From positions 43,538 through 107,537 of the forward strand of contig CAZJLO010000002.1 in the NCBI GenBank assembly GCA_964547105.1: DNA of 64,000 nucleotides, given 5' to 3'. Made by a program: the position numbers and the translations under genes. Source of the stretch: RXOA01 sp964547105 (GTDB lineage Bacteria > Bipolaricaulota > Bipolaricaulia > UBA7950 > UBA9294). The notes below the pieces were generated by a model that was not told the origin of the DNA, ran no database searches, and saw nothing but the letters and a program-made list of their open reading frames with translations. Positions 1 to 7,591 of the stretch are shown piece by piece; within the stretch, counting starts at the first letter, position 1, and each line of letters opens with the position of its first letter.

Positions 1-638
1 GTTCCTGCTGATCTGAGCTTTCGAAGAACGCCAAACAGTAGCGAAACCTCGTCTTCCGAAAGGGAAGAGGTGGCTTCATCGAGGATGACGAGTTTGGCAT
101 CTTCCACAAGGGCCTTGGCGATGAGTACAAGCTGGCGTTCGGCCGCGGAACAGCGAGAAACGGGACGCCTCGGATTTAGGTCGATCCCCAGTCGATGAAG
201 CGTCTCCGCTGACCGGCGAACCATCGCGGCTCGGTCGAGGAGAGGGCCGCGGTGCGGGGGGGTGGGGTCAAGAAAGATGTTCTCTGCGACCGTCAGGTTC
301 TGACAAATCGGCACTTCTTGGTGCACGATCTGGATCCCAAGTGACTCCGCATCACGAGGATCATGGCAGATGGCCGGCTGGCCATCGAAGATCATCTGCC
401 CGGTATCAGGGGAATACACGCCGCCTGTGACCTTGATCAACGTGCTCTTGCCGGCTCCATTTTCTCCGATCAGGCCGTGAATCTCGTGCGTATCGATGGA
501 AAAAGACACATCGCGAAGTGCATGAACCCCCCCGAATGACTTGGTCATTCCGCGGTACTCCACAAGCCGGCGCTTTCGACACACGGCTTCTCCGCTGGTG
601 GCGGCTGTCTGGTGCGCGATTTCCTGCATCGTCATCAT
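1..638 (-). CDS. Sugar ABC transporter ATP-binding protein (CUT2/RbsA type), partial
   Basis: Energising subunit of a ribose/xylose-type (CUT2) importer; acts on the cytoplasmic face of the inner membrane. Only the first 212 residues are in the window; the reading frame is open to the left edge. Walker A GENGAGKST lies at about 59-67, the Q-loop near 108, and Walker B KLVILDEA at about 183-190. The signature region reads SRCSAAERQ rather than LSGGQ, a degeneracy known in RbsA-type proteins. The chosen ATG lies 3 nt after the stop of the SnoaL-like gene, with no strong Shine-Dalgarno, so translational coupling is likely. RbsA-type proteins are about 500 residues with two ATPase domains; the second domain and the permease gene should lie to the left. 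Confidence 0.9.
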   Translation of the reverse strand, partial: MMTMQEIAHQTAATSGEAVCRKRRLVEYRGMTKSFGGVHALRDVSFSIDTHEIHGLIGENGAGKSTLIKVTGGVYSPDTGQMIFDGQPAICHDPRDAESLGIQIVHQEVPICQNLTVAENIFLDPTPPHRGPLLDRAAMVRRSAETLHRLGIDLNPRRPVSRCSAAERQLVLIAKALVEDAKLVILDEATSSLSEDEVSLLFGVLRKLRSAG

Positions 639-641
639 CGG

Positions 642-995
642 CTACTTCGGGGCAATCTCGTAGCTTGTCGTTTGACGCCAGATCTTGCCATTCTTGCATA
701 CAAGAGTGTCGAACGCGTCCTTGATCGTTCCAGCATCGGAGTCAAGCGCCCAGCGAAGGAGCATCATATCCCCCTCGACGGTCATCCCGGCCTTCGGATT
801 GTCGTAGGGGCGCATGTTCGGCATGTCCGCTCGCAGCTGCTGCAGAGCGCCCGCAATCTGGGCCGGGCCCTTGAAGACGCCGCCGAGGCCGATCAAGACA
901 GCATCATCTGTGTAATCGAACTTCATTGCTTCGACGTCGCCCGAGAAGACGGCCTCGTTGTGATGATCAAGAATCTCCTGCAATGTCCGCTCCAT
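642..995 (-). CDS. SnoaL-like / NTF2-fold protein
   Basis: A 117-residue protein with the NTF2/SnoaL (DUF4440-like) pattern: an N-terminal helix (TLQEILDHHNEAVFSGD), then a 'DYTDDAVLIGLGGVFKGPAQI' type segment typical of ketosteroid-isomerase-like cone folds, then beta strands. Such proteins serve as small isomerases, cyclases or ligand-binding proteins; the substrate cannot be named. It sits inside a sugar ABC operon between the binding protein and the ATPase, which is unusual. It has no signal peptide, so it is probably cytoplasmic, and it may act on the imported sugar. The family call is firm, the role is not. Confidence 0.8.
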   Translation of the reverse strand: MERTLQEILDHHNEAVFSGDVEAMKFDYTDDAVLIGLGGVFKGPAQIAGALQQLRADMPNMRPYDNPKAGMTVEGDMMLLRWALDSDAGTIKDAFDTLVCKNGKIWRQTTSYEIAPK

Positions 996-1036
996 TTTCT
1001 TGTCCTTTCCTCATTGGTGACGTGTTCGTAAAGCAG

Positions 1037-1062
1037 GGGCGGGCCGACGAGGCGGCCCGCCC
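1037..1062 (-). other. GC-rich intercistronic stem-loop after binding-protein gene
   Basis: A perfect 9-bp inverted repeat (GGGCGGGCC / GGCCCGCCC) separated by 8 nt lies 13 nt past the binding-protein stop. No T-run follows, so it is more likely an mRNA-stabilising or partial-attenuation hairpin than a full terminator. Such hairpins after binding-protein genes are known to raise binding protein over transporter subunits. Confidence 0.6.
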
Positions 1063-1074
1063 GAATTGCCTGGT

Positions 1075-2064
1075 CTAGCGGTAGCCAGCGGCGATCAGTT
1101 CAGTAAGGCCGAAGGCTTCGACGTCTGCTCCCGTCACAACATGCCCGCCGGTATTCACGGAGGAGGGCTTAATCCCGAGCGTGTTCCAGAGGTAGAGCTG
1201 CATGAACGAAAGGAACCCCTCGGAGTATGGGTGCTGGTCGATTGTGAACGCCATGGTGCCGTCGGCGAGAGCTCCGGCGACTTCTTCCGTGAGGTCGAAT
1301 CCAGCACAGAAGACCTGACCCTCGAGGCCGTTGTTCGAGATGAACTGCGCGGCGACCGGGCTTCCTGTGGTATCTACGGCGCAGAAAGCAGCTACATCAG
1401 GGTTGGCCAAGTAGTAGCTTTCGACGGCACCGTAGGCAGTGACGCGATCGTGCGTGGTGTCGATCACGTCAATCTCGACGCCGACTGGCTCAAGTACGGT
1501 CCGGCCCGCCTCCATGCGGTCCTCAAGCGAGGTCTGGCCCGGGTTCTCCGTCAGGAAGCAGACCTTCTTGCCGGCCGGGTCAGATCCGAGGAGCTCGAGG
1601 ATGTACTCGCCCCAAGCGATCCCGGCGGCGTAGTTGTCCTGACCGATGTACGCGAGACCGTACTTGTCGGCGGCTTCTGTCCCGGTGGCCATGATGACGA
1701 TCGGAATCCCTGCATCGATGTACTTCTCGATGACCGTATCGAGCGAGTTCGGAACTGCGACAAATACGGCAACCGCGTCTACGCCACTGGCGAGAAGCGT
1801 CTCAAGGACATCGAGCTCCGCCGCAATGTCGCCGTCAGAGGGTCCAAGATGCTGTGCTTGAGCACCGACCATTTCGGCTGCATCCTTGAATCCCTGGAAA
1901 ACTGGAACCCAGAACTGAACTGATGTTGCAATGGTCACCATCGCGAAATCAAGATCACCATCGGCCTGCTCGTACTGAGCAAGCGGGCTTTGCGCGCCGA
2001 CCACAAGACCGCACATCAACAACGCTACTGCAAGAACTGCTGCCACACTATGAAATCTTCGCAT
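1075..2064 (-). CDS. Sugar ABC transporter substrate-binding protein (RbsB-like, periplasmic-binding fold type I)
   Basis: Periplasmic receptor of the CUT2 importer. The 329-residue product starts with a signal peptide (MRRF..., hydrophobic core AAVLAVALLMCGLVVG, likely cut after GAQ near 24). The mature part has the Peripl_BP_4 order: first lobe (DLDFAMVTIATSVQFW), 'DVLETLLASGVDAVAV' and 'GIPIVIMATG', then a second lobe with a 'VAAFCAVDTTGSPVAAQ' segment. The length is normal. It has its own promoter at 2374-2402 and is followed by a GC-rich hairpin and the SnoaL-like and ATPase genes. The ligand is probably a pentose, polyol or related sugar given the FGGY kinase upstream; this is inferred. 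Confidence 0.9.
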   Translation of the reverse strand: MRRFHSVAAVLAVALLMCGLVVGAQSPLAQYEQADGDLDFAMVTIATSVQFWVPVFQGFKDAAEMVGAQAQHLGPSDGDIAAELDVLETLLASGVDAVAVFVAVPNSLDTVIEKYIDAGIPIVIMATGTEAADKYGLAYIGQDNYAAGIAWGEYILELLGSDPAGKKVCFLTENPGQTSLEDRMEAGRTVLEPVGVEIDVIDTTHDRVTAYGAVESYYLANPDVAAFCAVDTTGSPVAAQFISNNGLEGQVFCAGFDLTEEVAGALADGTMAFTIDQHPYSEGFLSFMQLYLWNTLGIKPSSVNTGGHVVTGADVEAFGLTELIAAGYR

Positions 2065-2155
2065 TCAATGCCTCCTTCATCCGCCCTGCTGTTGAACGAT
2101 TCTACCGCTTCCTGTGCAAGAGAGTCAGATACTGAGTACGGGGCTGCAACCACCT

Positions 2156-2192
2156 CCTGCCTTCGACCAGAGAGCCTCTTGTTCGAGGCAGG
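2156..2192 (-). other. Leader RNA hairpin upstream of binding-protein gene
   Basis: On the minus strand CCTGCCTCGA pairs with TCGAAGGCAGG (one bulged A) around a 16-nt loop. It lies in the roughly 300-nt leader between the predicted start of transcription (about 2367) and the ATG at 2064. It is not followed by a T-run. It may affect mRNA stability or translation. Confidence 0.4.
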
Positions 2193-2335
2193 TGGACACG
2201 GCGAGACAACGAGCTGGGAACGGAGCGGGTATAGTTCCGGTTGAGATGTGGAGAGGACGAAACGACCCGCAAACCCACGATGCATCGTGTAAACCAACGT
2301 GGTGACGCCTTGTTCTCCTACCTCGCAGCTGATCA

Positions 2336-2363
2336 GTCGTAAGGATCATAGGTCGTAAGGATC
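2336..2363. repeat. Tandem 12-bp direct repeat, possible operator
   Basis: GTCGTAAGGATC occurs at 2336-2347 and again, identical, at 2352-2363 (16-bp period). The pair lies immediately downstream of the -10 box of the predicted binding-protein promoter, where a repressor would block transcription. No regulator gene is adjacent within the window. Confidence 0.45.
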
Positions 2364-2373
2364 TCTTTACATC

Positions 2374-2402
2374 ATTATATGGTGATATCTCTCCGGAATC
2401 AA
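2374..2402 (-). promoter_or_regulatory. Sigma-70-type promoter for CUT2 sugar operon
   Basis: On the minus strand a TTGATT -35 box (2397-2402) is separated by exactly 17 nt from a perfect TATAAT -10 box (2374-2379). Predicted transcription starts near 2367 and reads into the binding-protein, SnoaL-like and ATPase genes. Confidence 0.65.
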
Positions 2403-2417
2403 CCATGAGGAGAAAGA

Positions 2418-2447
2418 GACAGGCACAGCGACTGAGCCATGCCTGTC
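2418..2447 (-). terminator. Possible intrinsic terminator after FGGY kinase
   Basis: An 8-bp inverted repeat (GACAGGCA / TGCCTGTC) with a 14-nt loop, followed on the minus strand by a T-rich stretch (TCTTTCTCCT). It lies 40 nt past the kinase stop and just upstream of the binding-protein promoter, so it separates the two transcription units. The T-run is interrupted. Confidence 0.45.
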
Positions 2448-2486
2448 CCTCGTGATCAGAGTACGGGGGGTCTATTTGCTTGCTGG

Positions 2487-4028
2487 TCAGGTTACCTGGG
2501 CAAGCCGAGTACACAGATCGCTAATCGCGGCCACGGCGTCCTTGAAGATTGGCTTCAACTGACGGTAACGGGCGGATGCTTCTGGGGTTGGGGTGCAGTG
2601 GTGCACGACTTGTGTGAGATCATCAACTACGGTGAAGTCTTTCCAGAGGCCGACGCCGACTCCACCGATCATCGCCGCTCCAAGTGCCGCTGCTTCCTGT
2701 CCGATGTTGCTCACGTTTACCGGAATCTCAAATACGTCGGTGAGGATCTGCCGCCAAAGCGGACTCTTGCCGCCACCGCCCACGAGGTTCATCTCGGACG
2801 GTATGACACCGCGCTTCCGGTAGTGGTCGAGGATCAGCCCAAGGTCGAGACTGACCCCTTCCATGGCTGAGCGGATGACATCGGCTCGACTGTGACCGGG
2901 GCCGATTCCGATGTAGGCGCCCTTCAGGTCAGGATTGTCTGCGTGGATGTTGCCGCCGCCGGAGAACGTGCTAAGAAACATCAGTTGGTTGGATCCAGTC
3001 GGCGATGTTGCCGCCTCAACCTCCATCAGGGTGAAGGGATCGGCTGATTGTTGCTTGGCAGCTTCGACCTCGCTTCTGCAGATGACGTCTTGAACCCATT
3101 GATATGTACTTCCGGCGGAGTAGACCCCCATCTGAGGCGTGTACATGCCAGGGACGACATGGCAGAAATTGGAGATTCGCACTTCGTCTCCGATGACCGG
3201 GGTTTCGCTTGCCACCGACATCCAGCCGGACGTGCCGATGTACGAGTAGATACGGTCTTTGCTGACAACGCCTGCGCCTGCCGCCGTGCATGGCACGTCT
3301 TCGCCGCCGACGACGACGGGAATCCCTGCGGGAAGCCCCATTTCCTTTGCGGGAGCGGGAAGCAGCTCGCCGGCGATGTGGGTGGACGGGAACACGTCAG
3401 GGAGTTTCTCGGCAGGGAAGTCCGCGGCTGCGAGGAGTTCCTCGGAGTAGGCCATCTTGTGGATGTCAAAGAATCCCGACAGCTGCGCATCGGAGGGATC
3501 CGTGACCTGGGCTCCCGTCATGCGGAGCGTGATGTAATCCTTCGTTCCAAGGAACTTGTGCGTCTTGTGGAACAGATCCGGCTCGTTGTCTCGATACCAC
3601 ATGAGTTTGAATCCTGTGTAGAAAGCTGGATCGAACGCGCAGCCGGTCTTTCGGTACCACTCGTCCAAGCCGGTCTTGTCGAGGACGCGTGCCGCTTGCT
3701 CCGAACTGCGCGAGTCAAACCATACCATTGTGGATTCGCGCAACAGGTTTCCGTTCTCGTCGACCGGGACGTTTCCCATGCCGTGTCCATCGAAGGAGAT
3801 GACGGCAACTTCGTTGACGTCGATCCCCGTCTTGGAAATGACATCCTTGGTTCCGGCGACGATTGCGTTCCACCAATCGTTTGGCTTCTGCTCAGCCCAG
3901 CGCGGCTGCGGATACTCCGTTCCGTAGGATTGGAACGACTTGCCGAGAAGGGTACCATCCCGATCGTAGAGAACGACCTTGCTTCCACCTGTTCCCATGT
4001 CGTGAGCGATGATGTAGCGCTTTGCCAT
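2487..4028 (-). CDS. FGGY-family carbohydrate kinase (xylulokinase-like)
   Basis: ATP-dependent sugar kinase, probably phosphorylating the ketose or polyol brought in by the adjacent CUT2 importer. It is 513 residues, normal for the family. The N-terminal ATPase fold has the phosphate-1 motif DMGTGGSK at about 10-17 and 'SFDGHGMGNVPVD' near 79-91. The C-terminal FGGY signature area 'LVGGGGKSPLWRQ' at about 415-427 is followed by the adenosine-binding 'EAAALGAAM'. An RBS (AAGGAGGCATGC) precedes the ATG. Exact substrate is uncertain: xylulokinase, ribulokinase and related activities cannot be separated by eye. It is divergent from the acyl-CoA synthetase gene. Confidence 0.88.
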   Translation of the reverse strand: MAKRYIIAHDMGTGGSKVVLYDRDGTLLGKSFQSYGTEYPQPRWAEQKPNDWWNAIVAGTKDVISKTGIDVNEVAVISFDGHGMGNVPVDENGNLLRESTMVWFDSRSSEQAARVLDKTGLDEWYRKTGCAFDPAFYTGFKLMWYRDNEPDLFHKTHKFLGTKDYITLRMTGAQVTDPSDAQLSGFFDIHKMAYSEELLAAADFPAEKLPDVFPSTHIAGELLPAPAKEMGLPAGIPVVVGGEDVPCTAAGAGVVSKDRIYSYIGTSGWMSVASETPVIGDEVRISNFCHVVPGMYTPQMGVYSAGSTYQWVQDVICRSEVEAAKQQSADPFTLMEVEAATSPTGSNQLMFLSTFSGGGNIHADNPDLKGAYIGIGPGHSRADVIRSAMEGVSLDLGLILDHYRKRGVIPSEMNLVGGGGKSPLWRQILTDVFEIPVNVSNIGQEAAALGAAMIGGVGVGLWKDFTVVDDLTQVVHHCTPTPEASARYRQLKPIFKDAVAAISDLCTRLAQVT

Positions 4029-4391
4029 GCATGCCTCCTTCTTGTTCTATCGCGATGCGTTGGTTCGGCAGGGTTGTTCGCCGGTCCCGCAGCCGGATCG
4101 CATCCAGTCTGACGAAAATACGATAACACTCTGTCATAACAACATTACAACCTAGTCGCAAGCATTCTAGATCTCCGCCCCACAGGTGTCAAGGTCGAAT
4201 ACGAAGCGGACTCTTGCCTCTTGCTCTTCTACCCTGCCAGGGGCAAACAGCTCTCGACACTCCTTGGAAGCGCCCAGCGTAACGTGATGAGGCGAGCGAG
4301 GGAAGCTACAATACGCGGATCCGCCGCTGCTGATCGGAACAGGATCTCCGGCCGGAGACTCAAAGACTGACGAAGTGGAGCTTGAGATACC
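4029..4391. other. Divergent intergenic region (kinase / acyl-CoA synthetase)
   Basis: 363 nt between two divergent genes, expected to hold both promoters. A weak minus-strand candidate is listed separately (4133-4161). No convincing plus-strand promoter and no protein-coding signal were found. Confidence 0.5.
4133..4161 (-). promoter_or_regulatory. Weak candidate promoter for FGGY kinase
   Basis: TTGCGA (4156-4161) and TATGAC (4133-4138) on the minus strand, spaced by 17 nt. Each box matches the sigma-70 consensus at 4 of 6 positions. It lies in an AT-richer patch about 105 nt upstream of the kinase ATG. Confidence 0.3.
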
Positions 4392-6053
4392 ATGATGAAC
4401 GTCGACAAGCAAGGCTGGCCCCAGACGGTCTACGAGGCATTCACGCGTAGCGTGGAACGTTTCCCTGATCGGATCGCAGTTCGAAACACGCAGCCGCAAC
4501 CAGGCGAGTGCGAAACGGTGAGTTACTCGGAGTTGGATCGGATGGTGAACCGCGCTGCATCCGGACTTGCCGGCCTCGGTATCGGCAAGGGAGATCGCGT
4601 CGCCATCCACGCACGTCCCTCGATCGGCTACGCCGCCATCTTCCTTGCGAGTCTGATGCGCGGCGCGTGGGTCGTGCCGCTCGACCCACAGCTGAGGGAG
4701 AACGAGTTTCGAACCCTTGTCGAGAAAGCAGGACCGAAGGCAGTGTTCACCACTCAATCGGCCTCCGATGGAATTCGCGACGTTTCTTCGAGGGTTTTCG
4801 AACTCGATGCAGCCGGCGCGCGTGGGTTCGCGGCGTTGCTTGGCGAAGGTGATGCTTTCCCGGAGGTTGTGGCGCTTGCCCCCGAAGACACGGCCGTGTT
4901 GGCATTCACGTCGGGAACGACCGGGCAAGCCAAGGGGGTGGTCCTGTCGCATCGGAACTTGATTGCCGATGCGTTCCTTTCATCCACCGTCATGCCGATC
5001 ACCGAGCAAGATGTATTCTTGAGTATCGCACCGTGGCACCACCTTCTCGGCCTGACCAGCTCCCTGATCGTTCCGCTGATCCGCGGCGCACAGACGATGT
5101 ATACCAACGACCATCGAAGGTTGGCGCCGCTTTTGAAGGCTCATGGGGTCAGCATTTTCATCGGAGTTCCCAAGCTGTACCATGCGTTGTACGTGCGAAT
5201 GGTGGGGCAGGCGCGGCGGACGCTTGTCGGCCGAGTGCTGTTCCGCGTTGCCCCCAAGCTTGTCGGAAGGACGATTCGGAACAAGCTCACCGCCGGACAT
5301 CTGCGGTTCTTCGTCAGCGGATCTGCGCCGCTTGATGGGGAAGTCAGCAGTGGCTTCCGGCGGCTGGGGATCGGGTTGCTGGAGGGATATGGTTTGACAG
5401 AGACATCTCCGATCGTCTGTTTTTGCGACCCGTTCACCAAGAAGACAGGGACGGTGGGAAAGCCTCTTCCAGGGGTCGAAGCGAAGCTGATCGGGGCCAA
5501 CGCTGATGGGATCGGCGAACTCTGCCTGCGTGGACCGATCATCATGCAAGGGTATCTCGACAATGAGCAAGCGACCTCGGCGATGATCGATCAAGACGGC
5601 TGGCTGCACACGGGAGATCTTGCCATGCTTGACGCAGACGGCGAGATCTACCTGAAAGGTCGCGCGAAGAATGTGATCGTCCTTGAGAACGGCAAGAACG
5701 TTTACCCTGAGGAGATCGAGTGGGAGATGTCTTCGGTGCGCTACGTTGAGGAGATCATGGTCCGCGGGCGGGTGGTGAGCGGCCGCGAGGTTGTGGAAGC
5801 GCTGGTGTATCCGAACAGCGATCAGTTGGCCGAAGATGGCATCAGCGGGGCGGAGCGGATCCACGCCGCAGTCTGGGATGCGATGCGCGCCCGCCAGTCG
5901 CGGCTGTCGCCGCACAAGCGACTGCATGGGCGGGATCGGCTGGTGATTGTCGAGCAGCCGTTTCCCAAGACCAGCACGCTGGACATCAAGCGGCACGTGC
6001 CGTTCGATGCTCTGGATGATCAGAGGAGAAACGCGTCCGACGGATCCGTTTGA
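4392..6053 (+). CDS. AMP-forming acyl-CoA synthetase (long-chain fatty acid-CoA ligase type)
   Basis: Activates a carboxylic acid to acyl-AMP and then acyl-CoA; cytoplasmic or membrane-associated. It is 553 residues, normal for the ANL superfamily. The P-loop-like motif TSGTTGQAKG lies at about 173-182. The A5 motif EGYGLTETSP is near 329-338, A7 'DGWLHTGDLA' near 402-411, and the hinge 'KGRAKNVIVLENGKNVYPEEIE' lies in the C-terminal third with 'KTSTLDIKR' at the end. It is followed with a few nt of spacing by a dihydropyrimidinase-like gene, so the two probably form an operon. The acid substrate is unknown; ring-cleavage acids are an alternative to fatty acids given the context. Confidence 0.9.
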   Translation: MMNVDKQGWPQTVYEAFTRSVERFPDRIAVRNTQPQPGECETVSYSELDRMVNRAASGLAGLGIGKGDRVAIHARPSIGYAAIFLASLMRGAWVVPLDPQLRENEFRTLVEKAGPKAVFTTQSASDGIRDVSSRVFELDAAGARGFAALLGEGDAFPEVVALAPEDTAVLAFTSGTTGQAKGVVLSHRNLIADAFLSSTVMPITEQDVFLSIAPWHHLLGLTSSLIVPLIRGAQTMYTNDHRRLAPLLKAHGVSIFIGVPKLYHALYVRMVGQARRTLVGRVLFRVAPKLVGRTIRNKLTAGHLRFFVSGSAPLDGEVSSGFRRLGIGLLEGYGLTETSPIVCFCDPFTKKTGTVGKPLPGVEAKLIGANADGIGELCLRGPIIMQGYLDNEQATSAMIDQDGWLHTGDLAMLDADGEIYLKGRAKNVIVLENGKNVYPEEIEWEMSSVRYVEEIMVRGRVVSGREVVEALVYPNSDQLAEDGISGAERIHAAVWDAMRARQSRLSPHKRLHGRDRLVIVEQPFPKTSTLDIKRHVPFDALDDQRRNASDGSV

Positions 6054-6088
6054 TCGATGGGAAATGCAAGAGCATGGGAGATGAGAGG

Positions 6089-7591
6089 ATGACGCACGAC
6101 GACCTTTGGGCGGATTCTTCTAATCGAGGCAAAGAGGCGGCACACCGAGAGCGTTCGGGTTCAGGTTCACCCTTAGAAGACGCCGAATCGGATCTGGACA
6201 GCGTGATCGTCGGCGGTCGGGTCCTGTGCCCGTTTGGCGACGAACTCGAAGCGGCGGCGATCGGGATTCGCGACGGCCGAATCGCCGCGATCGGGAGCGA
6301 CCGAGCGTTGCAGCGGCATGCGCGAGAGCGGATCGATGCACGGGGTCTGTGGATTCTTCCCGGAGCGATCGATGGACATACCCACATGGAAGCGCCGGCC
6401 TTCGGCGCGCAATCCGCTGACACCTTCGAGTCCGGGACGGCCGCCGCCGCTGCCGGTGGCGTGACCTCGATCATCGATTTCACGCTGGGGATGGCGGGGG
6501 TTCCGCTTTGCCGACAGATCGATCTGAGGCAGCAGCAGGCGCAACGCGCCATGGTCGATGTCGGGATGCACGCCGAAATCGTGACGTCGGAGCAGGCGGA
6601 GATCGAGGAGATTCGTGGTGCCGTCGAAGCAGGCGTGAGCAGCTTCAAGCACTACATGGTCTATGGAGAGCGGGTCGACCATGGTACGCTTCTGAAGTCG
6701 TTTCGCGCCATTGCCGCTGTCGGAGCGACAGCGATGGTCCATGCCGAGGATCAAGAGATCGTCGAGGCGGCGACAAGAGAGCTCCGAGGCCTTCCATCCG
6801 AAGGGATGATGTTACTTCCCCGCAGTCGGCCGGAGGCAAGCGAAGCCGTTGCCGTAGCGGTTCTCGTCTGCCTGGCGGAACTAACCCGGGCGCACGTCCA
6901 TGTGGCACACGTGAGCACCGCAGCGGCGTTGCAGCTGATCGCGGCGGCGAAACGGCGCGGTGTGGCCATTTCCGCGGAGACCTGTCCCCACTACCTTCTT
7001 CTGAGCGAGGATGCGTACAAGACTGGAAGCGCACGTCAGTTCTCCGTTGTGCCACCACTACGTACGGCGGCTGACAGCGCCGCGTTGTGGGCCGCCCTTG
7101 CTTGCGGCGTAGTCGACACGGTGGCGACGGATCACTGCCCGTTTCCGCGAAGCGCGAAGGATGCGCCAGCTGATCCGCTTCTGGTTCCTTGCGGGTTCCC
7201 CGGGGTCGAAACGATGGTGCCTCTCCTCTTCTCCTTTGGTGTGAGGACGTCGCGCATCTCGTTGTCGAAGTTCGTCTCGTGCATCAGCGGCCGCCCGGCT
7301 CTGCTTCTTGGCCTGTCACCGGCCAAGGGATCGCTGCAGATCGGCGCCGATGCCGATCTGATGCTGTTTGATCCCGATGCAGCGTGGACGATCAGAGCGG
7401 ATGCCCTGCACATGAACATCGACTTCTCCCCGTTCGAAGGGCAGAGGATCACTGGGAAAGTGTGTTCGACCCTTGTGCGCGGTCGCCCCGTGTTCCGTGA
7501 CGGAGAGATTCTCGCTGCACCGGAGTGGGGGCAGTTCCTTCGGCGCCGTTGCCCTGCGAGTTCCTGCGGCTGGCCATCTCGGGAAACCTAA
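6089..7591 (+). CDS. Dihydropyrimidinase / hydantoinase-like cyclic amidohydrolase
   Basis: Zn-dependent hydrolase of cyclic amides (dihydropyrimidinase, hydantoinase, allantoinase family). The HxH motif DGHTHME lies near 93-99, the carboxylated-lysine motif 'SSFKHYMVYG' near 184-193, then HAEDQE, 'HVAHVST', 'CPHYLLL' and the metal-binding 'ATDHCPF'. All expected metal ligands are present. The ATG at 6089 is chosen because GGGAG lies 8 nt upstream; an in-frame ATG at 6074 and a TTG at 6050 that would overlap the acyl-CoA synthetase stop are alternatives. The stop overlaps by 4 nt the stop of the convergent ribokinase gene. Together with the PreA-like enzyme at 13797-14933 it suggests reductive pyrimidine-type ring opening. 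Confidence 0.88.
   Translation: MTHDDLWADSSNRGKEAAHRERSGSGSPLEDAESDLDSVIVGGRVLCPFGDELEAAAIGIRDGRIAAIGSDRALQRHARERIDARGLWILPGAIDGHTHMEAPAFGAQSADTFESGTAAAAAGGVTSIIDFTLGMAGVPLCRQIDLRQQQAQRAMVDVGMHAEIVTSEQAEIEEIRGAVEAGVSSFKHYMVYGERVDHGTLLKSFRAIAAVGATAMVHAEDQEIVEAATRELRGLPSEGMMLLPRSRPEASEAVAVAVLVCLAELTRAHVHVAHVSTAAALQLIAAAKRRGVAISAETCPHYLLLSEDAYKTGSARQFSVVPPLRTAADSAALWAALACGVVDTVATDHCPFPRSAKDAPADPLLVPCGFPGVETMVPLLFSFGVRTSRISLSKFVSCISGRPALLLGLSPAKGSLQIGADADLMLFDPDAAWTIRADALHMNIDFSPFEGQRITGKVCSTLVRGRPVFRDGEILAAPEWGQFLRRRCPASSCGWPSRET

Noticed and set aside
1066..1923. Long plus-strand frame opposite the RbsB-like gene
   Set aside because: It mirrors a well-supported binding-protein gene, has no family match and no RBS; an antisense shadow caused by high GC.
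2487..4028. Assigning a specific name such as xylB to the FGGY kinase
   Set aside because: Substrate-determining residues cannot be judged by eye; only the family is supported.
3048..4112. 354-codon plus-strand frame opposite the FGGY kinase
   Set aside because: Antisense to a clear kinase gene, composition typical of shadow frames, no domain recognised.
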